The translations under genes were made by a program, and so were the position numbers. Below are positions 51,673-60,025 of a stretch of 64,000 nt of DNA, piece by piece. The notes under the pieces are model-generated. The model made no database searches and was not told where the DNA came from. It was given only the letters and a program-made list of their open reading frames with translations. This stretch comes from Acetobacteraceae bacterium (GTDB taxonomy: Bacteria > Pseudomonadota > Alphaproteobacteria > Acetobacterales > Acetobacteraceae): contig CANJLW010000005.1 in assembly GCA_947475245.1 (NCBI GenBank), positions 1-64,000 on the forward strand, read 5' to 3'. Positions within the stretch are counted from its first letter, which is position 1; each line of letters opens with the position of its first letter.

Positions 51673-53993
51673 ACGAGGCGGAAACCCGTGCAGAGCTGAT
51701 CGACCCCGCCTTGAAGGCGGCGGGCTGGGGCGTGGTCGAAGCAAGCCGGGTGCGCCGTGAGGTCATCACCCTCGGGCGGCTGCAAGGGGCTGGCAAACGC
51801 GCCGCGCAGGACATCGCCGATTATGTGCTGACCTACCGCAACCACAAGCTTGCCGTGATCGAGGCCAAGCGGCGGGAATTGCCGGACACCGAAGGCGTGG
51901 GACAGGCGAAGAAATACGCCGCGAAACTGCAAGCGCGTTTTGCCTATTCGACCAACGGTGTCGGCATCTATCAGATCGATATGGAGACGGGCGCGGAGCA
52001 ATATGTTCCGCAATACCCAAGCCCGGAGGAACTTTGGAACCAGGTGTTTGCCAAGGAGAACGCATGGCGCGACCGCTTCGCCGCCGTCCCGTTCGAGGAT
52101 CGTGGAGGCACATGGGAGGCCCGCTACTACCAACACAACGCCATTGAGAACACGTTGGAGGCCATCGCCAATGGCCGGAAACGCATTCTGCTGACGCTTG
52201 CCACCGGCACCGGCAAGACCTTCATCGCCTTTCAGTTGGCGTGGAAGCTGTTCCAGAGCCGATGGAACCTGAGCGGCGAGCCGACCCGCAGGCCGCGCAT
52301 CCTGTTTTTGGCCGACCGCAACATTCTGGCGGATCAGGCATACAACGCCTTCTCTGCCTTCGCTGATGATGCACTGGTGCGCATCGCGCCGGATGAAATC
52401 CGCAAGCGGGGGCGCGTGCCCAAAAACGGCAGCGTCTTTTTCACGATCTTCCAGACCTTCATGAGCGGCAGAGACGCCGCAGGAAATCCCGCGCCGAACT
52501 TTGGCGACTATCCGCCAGACTTCTTCGATTTCATCGTCATCGACGAGTGCCACAGGGGCGGCGCGAACGATGAAGGAAACTGGCGTGGCATTCTCGAATA
52601 TTTTTCGCCCGCCGTGCAGCTCGGGCTTACCGCGACACCCAAGCGGCAGCACAACGCCGACACCTACGCCTATTTTGGAGAGCCGGTTTACATCTATTCC
52701 CTGAAGGAAGGCATCAATGACGGCTATCTGACCCCGTTCAAGGTCAAGCAGATCGCCACCACCCTCGATGATTACGTCTACACCAGCGACGATCAGCTTA
52801 TCGAAGGCGAGGTGGAAGAAGGCCGCCGTTACACCGAAGGCAACTTCAACCGCATCATCGAGATCAAAGAGCGCGAAAAATACCGTGTTACAGTGTTCAT
52901 GGACGCCATCGACCAGCGACAGAAGACGCTGGTCTTTTGCGCAACTCAGGATCATGCGCTCGCCGTTCGCGATCTGATCAATCAGATGAAGACAAGCACG
53001 GAGCCAAACTATTGCGTGCGGGTCACCGCGAATGACGGCGCGCTCGGCGAGCAATTTTTGCGCACATTTCAGGACAACGAAAAGACTATCCCGACCATCC
53101 TGACGACCTCGCAGAAGCTTTCAACGGGCGTCGATGCGCGCAATGTCCGCAACATCGTTTTGATGCGGCCGATCAATTCCATGATCGAATTCAAGCAGAT
53201 CATCGGACGCGGGACACGGCTGTTCGACGGCAAGGACTATTTCACGATCTACGATTTCGTGAAGGCGTACGAACATTTCAGCGATCCGGAATGGGATGGC
53301 GAGCCCGTCGAACCAGTGCCGCCACGCCCTAGGCCTGGAGAGGATGACAAGGACCCGCCTGCCGGCGACGAGGACGACGGCGAGCCGGAGGGCGGAGACG
53401 ACGAGCCGGCCGCCCGCCGGAGGGTGAAGATCAAGCTTGCCGATGGCAAGGAACGCACCATCCAACACATGATGGCGACCACCTTCTGGAGCGTGGACGG
53501 CAGGCCCATGTCGGCGGCGGAATTCATCACGCGGCTGTTCGGCGATTTGCCGGAACTCTTCAGGGATGAGGACGAGTTAAAAGCACTCTGGGGCAAGCCC
53601 GATACGCGAATGTCTCTTTTGGAGAGGCTTTCCGAGAAGGGCTATGGCGAGGAACAGCTTGGCGAAATCAGGCGCATGATCGATGCGGAGAAAAGCGATC
53701 TGTATGACGTGCTGGCCTATATCGCGTTCGCGCTATCCCCGATCACGCGCGAGGAGCGCGTGAATGCGCATCGAGAGCAAATTTTCGAAGACTGCGATCC
53801 CAAGCTTCAGGCGTTTCTCGATTTTGTTCTCTCGCAATATGTCAAGGAAGGTGTCGGCGAACTGGCTCAGGCGAAGTTGCCGCTTTTGTTGGAGCTGAAA
53901 TACAGGGCTGTCGGCGATGCGGCGGCGTTGCTCGGCGGCGTGGCACAGATACGGAATACTTTTGCCGGATTCCAACGACATTTATACAGCTGA
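51669..53993 (+). CDS. hsdR: Type I restriction endonuclease subunit HsdR
   Basis: A 774-residue ATP-dependent translocase/nuclease. The N-terminal PD-(D/E)XK-like site reads DIADYVLTYRNHKLAVIEAK. The SF2 motor shows Walker A ATGTGKTFIA, DEAH-like IDECHRG, LTATPKR and a later QIIGRGTRLFDG (motif VI). An acidic linker (GEDDKDPPAGDEDDGEPEGG) precedes the C-terminal domain that binds HsdM. It cuts DNA far from unmethylated sites. ATGA overlap with hsdS; the operon is intact and convergent with an SDR gene. Confidence 0.94.
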   Translation: MNEAETRAELIDPALKAAGWGVVEASRVRREVITLGRLQGAGKRAAQDIADYVLTYRNHKLAVIEAKRRELPDTEGVGQAKKYAAKLQARFAYSTNGVGIYQIDMETGAEQYVPQYPSPEELWNQVFAKENAWRDRFAAVPFEDRGGTWEARYYQHNAIENTLEAIANGRKRILLTLATGTGKTFIAFQLAWKLFQSRWNLSGEPTRRPRILFLADRNILADQAYNAFSAFADDALVRIAPDEIRKRGRVPKNGSVFFTIFQTFMSGRDAAGNPAPNFGDYPPDFFDFIVIDECHRGGANDEGNWRGILEYFSPAVQLGLTATPKRQHNADTYAYFGEPVYIYSLKEGINDGYLTPFKVKQIATTLDDYVYTSDDQLIEGEVEEGRRYTEGNFNRIIEIKEREKYRVTVFMDAIDQRQKTLVFCATQDHALAVRDLINQMKTSTEPNYCVRVTANDGALGEQFLRTFQDNEKTIPTILTTSQKLSTGVDARNVRNIVLMRPINSMIEFKQIIGRGTRLFDGKDYFTIYDFVKAYEHFSDPEWDGEPVEPVPPRPRPGEDDKDPPAGDEDDGEPEGGDDEPAARRRVKIKLADGKERTIQHMMATTFWSVDGRPMSAAEFITRLFGDLPELFRDEDELKALWGKPDTRMSLLERLSEKGYGEEQLGEIRRMIDAEKSDLYDVLAYIAFALSPITREERVNAHREQIFEDCDPKLQAFLDFVLSQYVKEGVGELAQAKLPLLLELKYRAVGDAAALLGGVAQIRNTFAGFQRHLYS

Positions 53994-54028
53994 AAAAGAG
54001 ACGGCCTCGCGATGGGGAGGCAGCCTGA

Positions 54029-54862
54029 TTACAGGCCCAGCTTTGCGGCGCGTTCCATCGCGGCTTCGATACGCTCGTAGCGCGCCTTGATGGTGGCGCG
54101 TTCGTTCGTGTGGGTAAATATAAAGAACTCATCGTCGCGAATGGCCTGCACCACGCGTTGGCCGACCTCGATCGGCTCCAGCGCGCCGGTGGTGAAGGCC
54201 GATTTCAGCGCTTCCTGCGACGGGCGGACATAGGCGCCGCCGAATTTGTCGGGGCGGGTCGCCGCCGATTCGAAGATCGCCGAACGCACCGCGCCGGGAC
54301 ACAGCACGGAAACGCCGATGCCGGCGGGGCGCGCTTCCTGCTCCAGCGCCTCCGACAGCGCCATCACCGCGTATTTGCTGGCGGCGTAGGCACCCTGATT
54401 CCGGCCCTCCCGCACGAAGAAGCTGGAAATCGAGCCGGTATTGACGACATGCCCGCCTTCGCCGTGCGCGCGGATCAGCGGCATGAAATGGTGGATGCCG
54501 TTGATGACGCCCTTGACGTTGACGCCGATCAGCCAATCCCATTCCTGGGCGGTGACCTGTTCGACCGGCGTGCCGTGCATCGCGACGCCGGCGTTGTTCA
54601 CGGCGACGTGCAGCTTGCCGAAAGCCGCGATGGCCGCCTGTCCGGCGGCGGCGACGGACTCGGGGTCGGAGACATCGACGGTGACGTCGATCGCCTTTAC
54701 TCCGAGTGCCTCGATCGCCTGACGCGCCTCGGCCAGCGGGCCGGGACGCAGGTCGGCCAGCACGATGTTCATGCCCGCGCCGGCCAGCGCCTTGGCGATG
54801 CCCAGCCCGATGCCGGAGGCAGCCCCGGTTACGATGGCGGTTTTACCCGCGAAATCCCGCAT
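54029..54862 (-). CDS. Short-chain dehydrogenase/reductase
   Basis: A 277-residue classical SDR. The cofactor motif TGAASGIGLGIA, NNAGVAMHG and the active-site set (Ser in NTGSISSFF, YAASK Tyr/Lys) are present. Asp after LADLRP suggests NAD preference. It is the last gene of the amidohydrolase-Rieske-CMD-SDR operon and may oxidise a hydroxy intermediate of that pathway. Short hairpins at 54004-54021 and 54023-54036 lie between it and hsdR. Confidence 0.87.
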   Translation of the reverse strand: MRDFAGKTAIVTGAASGIGLGIAKALAGAGMNIVLADLRPGPLAEARQAIEALGVKAIDVTVDVSDPESVAAAGQAAIAAFGKLHVAVNNAGVAMHGTPVEQVTAQEWDWLIGVNVKGVINGIHHFMPLIRAHGEGGHVVNTGSISSFFVREGRNQGAYAASKYAVMALSEALEQEARPAGIGVSVLCPGAVRSAIFESAATRPDKFGGAYVRPSQEALKSAFTTGALEPIEVGQRVVQAIRDDEFFIFTHTNERATIKARYERIEAAMERAAKLGL

Positions 54863-54900
54863 GAGACTGCCTCCGATATCGTTTGCGCCGGGAAAGGGGA

Positions 54901-55293
54901 TTACCCTTCCGCGCGCAGTTCCTTGAACACTTCGACGGCGGTCAGCATCGCGCCGCGGACCAGCGGGGCACCGACATAGCCGGACAGATGCACCAGCGCC
55001 TCGGCCAGTTCGTTTTCCGTCCAGCCCTGATTGCGCGCGAAGCGCAGATGCAGCTTCAGTTCTTCTTCACGCCCGGTGGCGGCGTCGGAGATGACCGTGA
55101 TCATCGCGCGGGTCTTCAGGTCGAGACCCTCGCGGGTCCAGAGATTGCCGAAGATGTTCTCCTGGGTGACTTCGGCGAACTTCTCCATGATCGGATCGCT
55201 GTAAACCGCCGAGTCGAGCTTGCTCGCGAAGCTCTCCCCCATCAACTTCCGCCGCATTGCTCGGCCCTTGGCGCGCAGTTCGCTGTCAGCCAT
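54901..55293 (-). CDS. Carboxymuconolactone decarboxylase/AhpD-like protein
   Basis: A 130-residue all-helical protein of the CMD family, with KTRAMITVISDAATGREEELKLH and AEALVHLSGYVGAPLVRGA as core helices. The CxxC pair of the AhpD peroxidases is absent, so it fits the 4-carboxymuconolactone decarboxylase side. It lies 24 bases after the Rieske gene and 38 before the SDR gene. In this operon it may decarboxylate a lactone from ring breakdown. Confidence 0.85.
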   Translation of the reverse strand: MADSELRAKGRAMRRKLMGESFASKLDSAVYSDPIMEKFAEVTQENIFGNLWTREGLDLKTRAMITVISDAATGREEELKLHLRFARNQGWTENELAEALVHLSGYVGAPLVRGAMLTAVEVFKELRAEG

Positions 55294-55317
55294 GTCCTGG
55301 ATTCCCTCTGTTTAAGA

Positions 55318-55731
55318 TCACAACTCGACCACGACGTAGTTGGCGTCGACGGCCACTTTGACAGTTTCGGCCACGAAGGGGCCTTTGGCCAGAGCCTCCC
55401 CGGGCACAATCGTCACGGGGTAGCTGCGCGCCTTGACGCTTTCCGGGTGGCACCAGGATTCGCCGGTCTTGATGTCGAATTCCCAGCCGTGCCAGGGGCA
55501 GCGCAGCATTTCGCCGTGGTGGGACAGGCGGTATTCGCCGGGCCGATCCGATTCGAAGCGCGGCATGATGGCTCCCAGGCATAACGCCGCGCCTTCGTGC
55601 GGGCAGCGATTGATCAGGGCGAAATATTCGTCGCGGATGTTGAACACCCCGATTTCCCGCCCGGCGACGGTGACGATTTTACACGCGCCCGGGGCGATCT
55701 CGCCCAGGGCGGCGACGACATGCTTCGCCAC
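55318..55731 (-). CDS. Rieske [2Fe-2S] ferredoxin-like protein
   Basis: A 137-residue Rieske protein. The cluster ligands are seen in NRCPHEGAAL and LRCPWHGWEFD, separated by an unusually long insert of about 32 residues that includes ESDRPGEYRL. It probably passes electrons to an oxygenase, but no oxygenase subunit is in this window. It starts 6 bases after the amidohydrolase stop. Confidence 0.87.
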   Translation of the reverse strand: MAKHVVAALGEIAPGACKIVTVAGREIGVFNIRDEYFALINRCPHEGAALCLGAIMPRFESDRPGEYRLSHHGEMLRCPWHGWEFDIKTGESWCHPESVKARSYPVTIVPGEALAKGPFVAETVKVAVDANYVVVEL

Positions 55732-55737
55732 GATCGA

Positions 55738-56850
55738 TCAATCCAGGTTGTAGAAGGCCACGGCGTTGTCGCGGAACAGCATCTGCTTTTCCTTCTCGGG
55801 GATGCGCACCTTGAAGGCGTAGCGCGGATCGTCCTGATCCCAGTGCGGATAGTCCGTGGAGAACATGATGCGGTCCCAGCCGATCCACTCGCAGGTGGCC
55901 AGAATATCCTCCGGTCGTTCCGGTTCCTCGATCGGTTGCGTCGTGACCCAGATGTTTTGGCGGATGTACTCCGAAGGCAGCATCTTCAGGTGCGGCACTT
56001 CGTCGCGCAGACGCAGATAGTGCTTGTCGAGCCGCCAGCCGAGGGAGGGCAGCCAGGCAAAACCGCCTTCGACCAGGGCGACGCGCAGGTTGGGAATGTG
56101 TTCGAACACGCCCTCGGTCACCAGGCTGGTCACCAGGGCTTCCTTGGATTGCGGATAGGACGGGTGTTCTTCGTGATAAAATGACGGCCAGCCGCCGCCG
56201 GTCGACGGATGGCCGCTGGTGCCGCCCAGATGCAGCGCGATGGGAAAGCCGTTGGCGGCGCAGGCTTCCAGGATCGGCCAGTAGCGCCGCCGCCCCAGCG
56301 GTTCCAGCCCGCGCGGCGGGATCATCACATGGGTAAAGCGACGGTCGCCGGCGCGCTTCTCGATCTCCTTGATCGCGGCTTCGGTGTATTCGGTGGTGAT
56401 CTGGATTGCCGCCTTCAGCCGCGGTTCGGCGTCGCACCAGACCTGCGCTTCCCAATCGTTCGCCGCGGTCGCCAGGGCGGCGCCGAATTCGACATTACGC
56501 TCATCCCCGCCGCGGCCCAGCAGCGGCATCATCATGCCGTGAGAGACGTTGAAGGCGTCGAGCAACTGTTCGCGCATCATGGCCAGGTCGGAACCGGGGT
56601 GCCCGCCGCCGGGCGGCCAGGCGTCCATGCGCATGCCGACTCCCGGTGACATGCGCGGGTAGTTCGGCGCATTGGCGAAAGGCCCGCGAGAGCGCGCGCC
56701 GATGGAGGCGCGATGCTTGCGCCAGCGTTCGGACAGGAACTGGTCCAGATCGGCCGGGGTCTTGGTATAGGGATGCACGTCGCAATCGACGATGCCCAGA
56801 TCGGTCTGGCGGGCGGTATCGGGTTGGCGGTCGGCTACCGCGATGTTCAT
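55738..56850 (-). CDS. Amidohydrolase family 2 (ACMSD-like) metal-dependent hydrolase
   Basis: A 370-residue TIM-barrel hydrolase. The metal site shows GIVDCDVHPY (DxH), ALHLGGTSGH in the middle and FSTDYPHWDQD near the end (Asp). These fit the ACMSD/2,6-dihydroxybenzoate decarboxylase branch, which often cleaves carbon-carbon bonds of aromatic-derived acids. A clear AGGGAGA site lies 8 bases before the ATG. It heads the four-gene operon. A second homologue is at 57990-59057. Confidence 0.87.
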   Translation of the reverse strand: MNIAVADRQPDTARQTDLGIVDCDVHPYTKTPADLDQFLSERWRKHRASIGARSRGPFANAPNYPRMSPGVGMRMDAWPPGGGHPGSDLAMMREQLLDAFNVSHGMMMPLLGRGGDERNVEFGAALATAANDWEAQVWCDAEPRLKAAIQITTEYTEAAIKEIEKRAGDRRFTHVMIPPRGLEPLGRRRYWPILEACAANGFPIALHLGGTSGHPSTGGGWPSFYHEEHPSYPQSKEALVTSLVTEGVFEHIPNLRVALVEGGFAWLPSLGWRLDKHYLRLRDEVPHLKMLPSEYIRQNIWVTTQPIEEPERPEDILATCEWIGWDRIMFSTDYPHWDQDDPRYAFKVRIPEKEKQMLFRDNAVAFYNLD

Positions 56851-56980
56851 CGGACGGTCTCCCTGGATGTTGTGCTTATAGCGACGGTTATTGGGCAATC
56901 ACCGCGATCTTCGGCTTCCGTGTCAACCCGTCAAGAGAGCGGTGTTTCGCATGGGCGGCGTTAAAGCTACGGTCCCGATG

Positions 56981-57343
56981 CTATCGAGCGGCGGCGGGGA
57001 ATATGTATTTGCCGATAAGCACGATCAGACCGCCCAACTGCACTGTGGTGGCACCGACGAGCGTCATCAGCAGCTCCGTCGTCACCAGCCGGTCCTTGGC
57101 GAGGAAGGACCCGTTTGAGATCGCCAGCATCGCGATATCATGCTGGAAGGCGAACCAGATGCCCAGCAATACCGCGCCGTTGACGCATAAGAACGTCACG
57201 ACGACCGCGATGGCGACCCATATGCGCAGTCTGGCGTCGGACCGGGCAATTCTATCCGCCACGGTAAGCGAACTGCCCTGGTCTTGTTCGAGCGATCGAA
57301 GAGTGACGGTTGGCTCGACTGCGGCGGGCGGTAAGGCCGGCAT
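56981..57343 (-). CDS. Small membrane protein, unknown function
   Basis: A 120-residue protein with two hydrophobic spans (IWVAIAVVVTFLCVNGAVLL and the region MTLVGATTVQLGGLIVLIG). No family is recognised. It starts upstream of no other ORF on this strand; the next gene upstream on the minus strand (57356) ends 12 bases before it, so the two may be cotranscribed. Confidence 0.55.
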   Translation of the reverse strand: MPALPPAAVEPTVTLRSLEQDQGSSLTVADRIARSDARLRIWVAIAVVVTFLCVNGAVLLGIWFAFQHDIAMLAISNGSFLAKDRLVTTELLMTLVGATTVQLGGLIVLIGKYIFPAAAR

Positions 57344-57355
57344 TGCGGCCGCGGT

Positions 57356-57568
57356 TCAGCCGTTGAGCGTAATTGCCAGGTGCTTTTCGGGTGCCGCTCC
57401 GGTCAGATGCACGATTTTTTCCGTGCCGGCGATCTCCGCGGCCGTGTTGGCCAGGGCCAGGGCGCGCGACAGAACCTCGACATCGGTCGCGACACCGAAC
57501 GCCTTCTTCAGCCGATCGATCGAGTTGCGCGCGGAAACATTGATCTCCACCGTCAGTGTTTCGGCCAT
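57356..57568 (-). CDS. Small hypothetical protein (ribbon-helix-helix-like)
   Basis: A 70-residue protein beginning MAETLTVEINVSARNSIDRL, then VEVLSRALALANTAAEIAG. The short strand followed by two helices resembles a ribbon-helix-helix DNA-binding or antitoxin fold, but I do not recognise it firmly. AAGGAG lies about 9 bases before the ATG. A 12-base gap leads to the membrane-protein gene. Confidence 0.55.
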   Translation of the reverse strand: MAETLTVEINVSARNSIDRLKKAFGVATDVEVLSRALALANTAAEIAGTEKIVHLTGAAPEKHLAITLNG

Positions 57569-57653
57569 TGGCTCAAACTCCTTCTCGCGGCGGATATGGT
57601 GACATGGCCCGGGTGCCGCAAGCAATTTGCTTGCAGACAGTCGTGTCCCACAA

Positions 57654-57869
57654 TCAGGTCGCGTGCGGTGAAGCCAGCGGCAAGGCGATCGTTTCCAGCG
57701 TGTTCAAATCGAAGCGCGCCGAGGCGTGTTCGATATCGAAACCCACAACCTGTCCCGCCGCGTCCAGATCGACGTTCAGACCGTCCGCGACCTCTCGCAC
57801 CTCGGTGCCGAGCTGTGATTTCAGCTCGATATAGAGGCTGTCGGTCTCGGGGTAATAATGCAGCTTCAC
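57654..57869 (-). CDS. DUF2283-domain small protein
   Basis: A 71-residue protein opening MKLHYYPETDSLYIELKS, with DGLNVDLDAAGQVVGFDIEHAS, the hallmark of DUF2283. Such proteins often sit beside small toxin-like genes but their function is unknown. The GTG at 57869 has an excellent AGGAGG site 7 bases upstream. That site lies inside a short frame that overlaps it by a GTGA. Confidence 0.8.
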   Translation of the reverse strand: MKLHYYPETDSLYIELKSQLGTEVREVADGLNVDLDAAGQVVGFDIEHASARFDLNTLETIALPLASPHAT

Positions 57870-57955
57870 GGCGGGTCCTCCTGAAAGTCGCGGTCGAAAA
57901 AGGCATTGTGGACGGTTTGGCCGTCTTCGAGCGTCACGAGGCGTAGGATGCGCAC
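57866..57955 (-). CDS. Possible short ORF coupled to the DUF2283 gene
   Basis: An open frame by eye reads VRILRLVTLEDGQTVHNAFF and ends DRDFQEDPP, with its TGA overlapping the DUF2283 GTG. The frame is open back to about 58015 but has no ATG; a GTG at 57955 is the only standard start and has no clear ribosome site. It may be a real 29-residue leader or the tail of a lost partner gene. Confidence 0.25.
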   Translation of the reverse strand: MRILRLVTLEDGQTVHNAFFDRDFQEDPP

Positions 57956-57989
57956 TTTACCATCGCGCGGATCGACGACGCGAGCCGTT

Positions 57990-59057
57990 TCAGGCTTGCA
58001 GCCGCGAATAGGTTTTCAACGGATTATCGACCAAAATTTTGCGGATCAGCGCATCCGGCAGGCCGTCCGGCAGGGCGTTGTCGCCGTCGAAATGCCAGTG
58101 CGGATAGTCGGTGGAAAACAGCAGCATGTCCTCGCAGTCGATCTCCTCGATGATCCGCAACAATTGTTCGGCCTTGGGCGGGGCGTCGAAGGGCTGGATC
58201 GTCAGGCGCACATGCTCACGGGCGTATTCGGCGGGGGATTTGTCCAGCCAGGGGACCTCCGCCCGGACCGCGCGCCAGGTCTTGTTGGCGCGCCACATCC
58301 AGGCCGGCAGCCAGGTGACGCCGGATTCCATCAGCACGACCTTCAGCCGGGGGAACTCGACGAAGACGCCTTCGGAAATCAAACTGTTCAGCACGCCGGT
58401 AAAGCCGGTGGACCAGGAGACATAGTCTTCGAGATAGTAAGACGGCCAACCGAGATTGGTCGGCGGATGGCGGAAGCTGGAACCGGCATGGATGCCGACC
58501 GGTAGATCGAGCCGTTCGGCCGCCCGCCATAACGGCCAGTACATCCGCCGTCCCAGCGGGATTTCCGTCATTTCCCACACCAGCACCTGCACGAAGCGCG
58601 GATCGGCGGCGCAGCGCTCCACCTCCTGCGCCGCGAGTTCCGGGCTGTGCATCGGCACGACGATCGACGCGCGCAGGCGCGGATCGCGGTCCAGCCACTC
58701 CGCCTTCACCCAGTCGTTAATCGCTCGGCAGAACGCGGCCGACAAATCTTCCGAAAAGATCGCGGGGGCACCGTGCAACACGTTGCAAATGGCATAGCGA
58801 GTCTGGAAGGCATCCAGCGCCTGGGTTTGCAGCGTCGACAGATCGCTGCCGGGGAAGCCCTTCGCGGGTCGCCAATCCGGGCGCGCGTTGATCGGCGCGT
58901 TCGGCGGAAAGGCCCTGGCATTGTAGTTATCGCGTTGCAGGCCACGCATCAGCACGTGTTCCCGCCAGTAATCGTCGAGGTATGGCAGAAGCGCATCGGT
59001 GCCGGGCAAGGCCGGATGGATGTCGCAGTCGATCGCGCCTGGAGTGGGTTTTCCCAC
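57990..59057 (-). CDS. Amidohydrolase family 2 (ACMSD-like) protein, second copy
   Basis: A 355-residue paralogue of 55738-56850: GAIDCDIHPALP (metal DxH), GIHAGSSFRHPP and FSTDYPHWHFDG carry the metal ligands. The GTG at 59057 is preferred as start because AGGGAGA lies 8 bases upstream and the protein opens directly into the first metal motif; an ATG at 59111 is the alternative. Probable metal-dependent hydrolase or decarboxylase; substrate unknown. Confidence 0.85.
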   Translation of the reverse strand: MGKPTPGAIDCDIHPALPGTDALLPYLDDYWREHVLMRGLQRDNYNARAFPPNAPINARPDWRPAKGFPGSDLSTLQTQALDAFQTRYAICNVLHGAPAIFSEDLSAAFCRAINDWVKAEWLDRDPRLRASIVVPMHSPELAAQEVERCAADPRFVQVLVWEMTEIPLGRRMYWPLWRAAERLDLPVGIHAGSSFRHPPTNLGWPSYYLEDYVSWSTGFTGVLNSLISEGVFVEFPRLKVVLMESGVTWLPAWMWRANKTWRAVRAEVPWLDKSPAEYAREHVRLTIQPFDAPPKAEQLLRIIEEIDCEDMLLFSTDYPHWHFDGDNALPDGLPDALIRKILVDNPLKTYSRLQA

Positions 59058-59127
59058 GGACTGTGTCTCCCTGTCGTGGGCGACGTTATCCCCGGCGGGG
59101 GGCGGGTTCAATGGTTGGGAAATCGCG

Positions 59128-60021
59128 TTACCGCCGAACCCGGTTCTCCCGATAGGCGATGTAGAGCCCGGCGACGACGATCACCGCCGCGCCGATCCAG
59201 GTCCAGCCGTCCGGCAGTTGGCCGTACAGGGCATAGCCCGTGCCGGTCGCGCCGATCAGTTGCAGATAGTTGAACGGCGACAGCAATGATGCCGGTCCGC
59301 GCTCGAACGCCTTGGTCAGCAGGAAATGCCCGGTGCCGCCGATCACGCCCAGCGACAGAAACAAGGCCCAGAGCCAGGGTTCCCGCGGCATTTCCCAGAC
59401 AAACGGGATCAGGCAGACGATGACGGAAGCGCTGACCAGGCCCGACCAGATATTGGTGGTCTCCGCCCGATCCTGACCGGCCAGTTTGCGGGTGATCAAC
59501 TGATACATCGCCGTGCAGCAGGCGCTGCCGACCAGCATGGCGGAACCCCATTGCGCGCCTTCGCCGACGCCGGGGCGGATGATGATCAGCGCGCCCAGGA
59601 AGCCGACGACGACCGCGCCCCAGCGATGCGCGCCGACTTTTTCCGCCAGCAGCGGCGCGGACAGCGCGGTGACGACAAGCGGGGCGGTAAAGCTGATCGC
59701 CGCCGCCGTGGCGAGGGAGGTCGTGACCAGCGCGGTGAAATACAGGATGGACGACAGAATTCCGAACAGGCCGCGTCCGATTTGCAGCAGCGGTTTGCGG
59801 GTGCGCACGATGCCCCAGCCGTGGCGGACGACGAAGATCGTGGTGATAAACACAAAGGCGCCGCCATGGCGGAAGAAAACGATCTGCAGGGGATCGTGAT
59901 AGGCGGTCAGCACCTTGCCGCCGGCATTCACGAAGACGATCAGCGACACGTACAGGCACATCAGCGCGATGGCCTGCATGACCCGATCGGATTTGTGCGC
60001 CGTCGGTTGTGGTCCCCGCAC
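59128..60021 (-). CDS. EamA/DMT-family transporter
   Basis: A 297-residue membrane protein with two EamA repeats (ten spans expected): the first includes FFRHGGAFVFITTIFVV and FTAPLVVTALSAPLLAEKV, the second GGTGHFLLTKAFERGPASLL and the terminal GAAVIVVAGLYIAYRE. It exports or imports metabolites such as amino acids or nucleobases. The GTG at 60021 lies 4 bases after the adenine deaminase stop, so it is in an operon with it. Longer starts would overlap that gene. Confidence 0.82.
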   Translation of the reverse strand: MRGPQPTAHKSDRVMQAIALMCLYVSLIVFVNAGGKVLTAYHDPLQIVFFRHGGAFVFITTIFVVRHGWGIVRTRKPLLQIGRGLFGILSSILYFTALVTTSLATAAAISFTAPLVVTALSAPLLAEKVGAHRWGAVVVGFLGALIIIRPGVGEGAQWGSAMLVGSACCTAMYQLITRKLAGQDRAETTNIWSGLVSASVIVCLIPFVWEMPREPWLWALFLSLGVIGGTGHFLLTKAFERGPASLLSPFNYLQLIGATGTGYALYGQLPDGWTWIGAAVIVVAGLYIAYRENRVRR

Positions 60022-60025
60022 GCCC

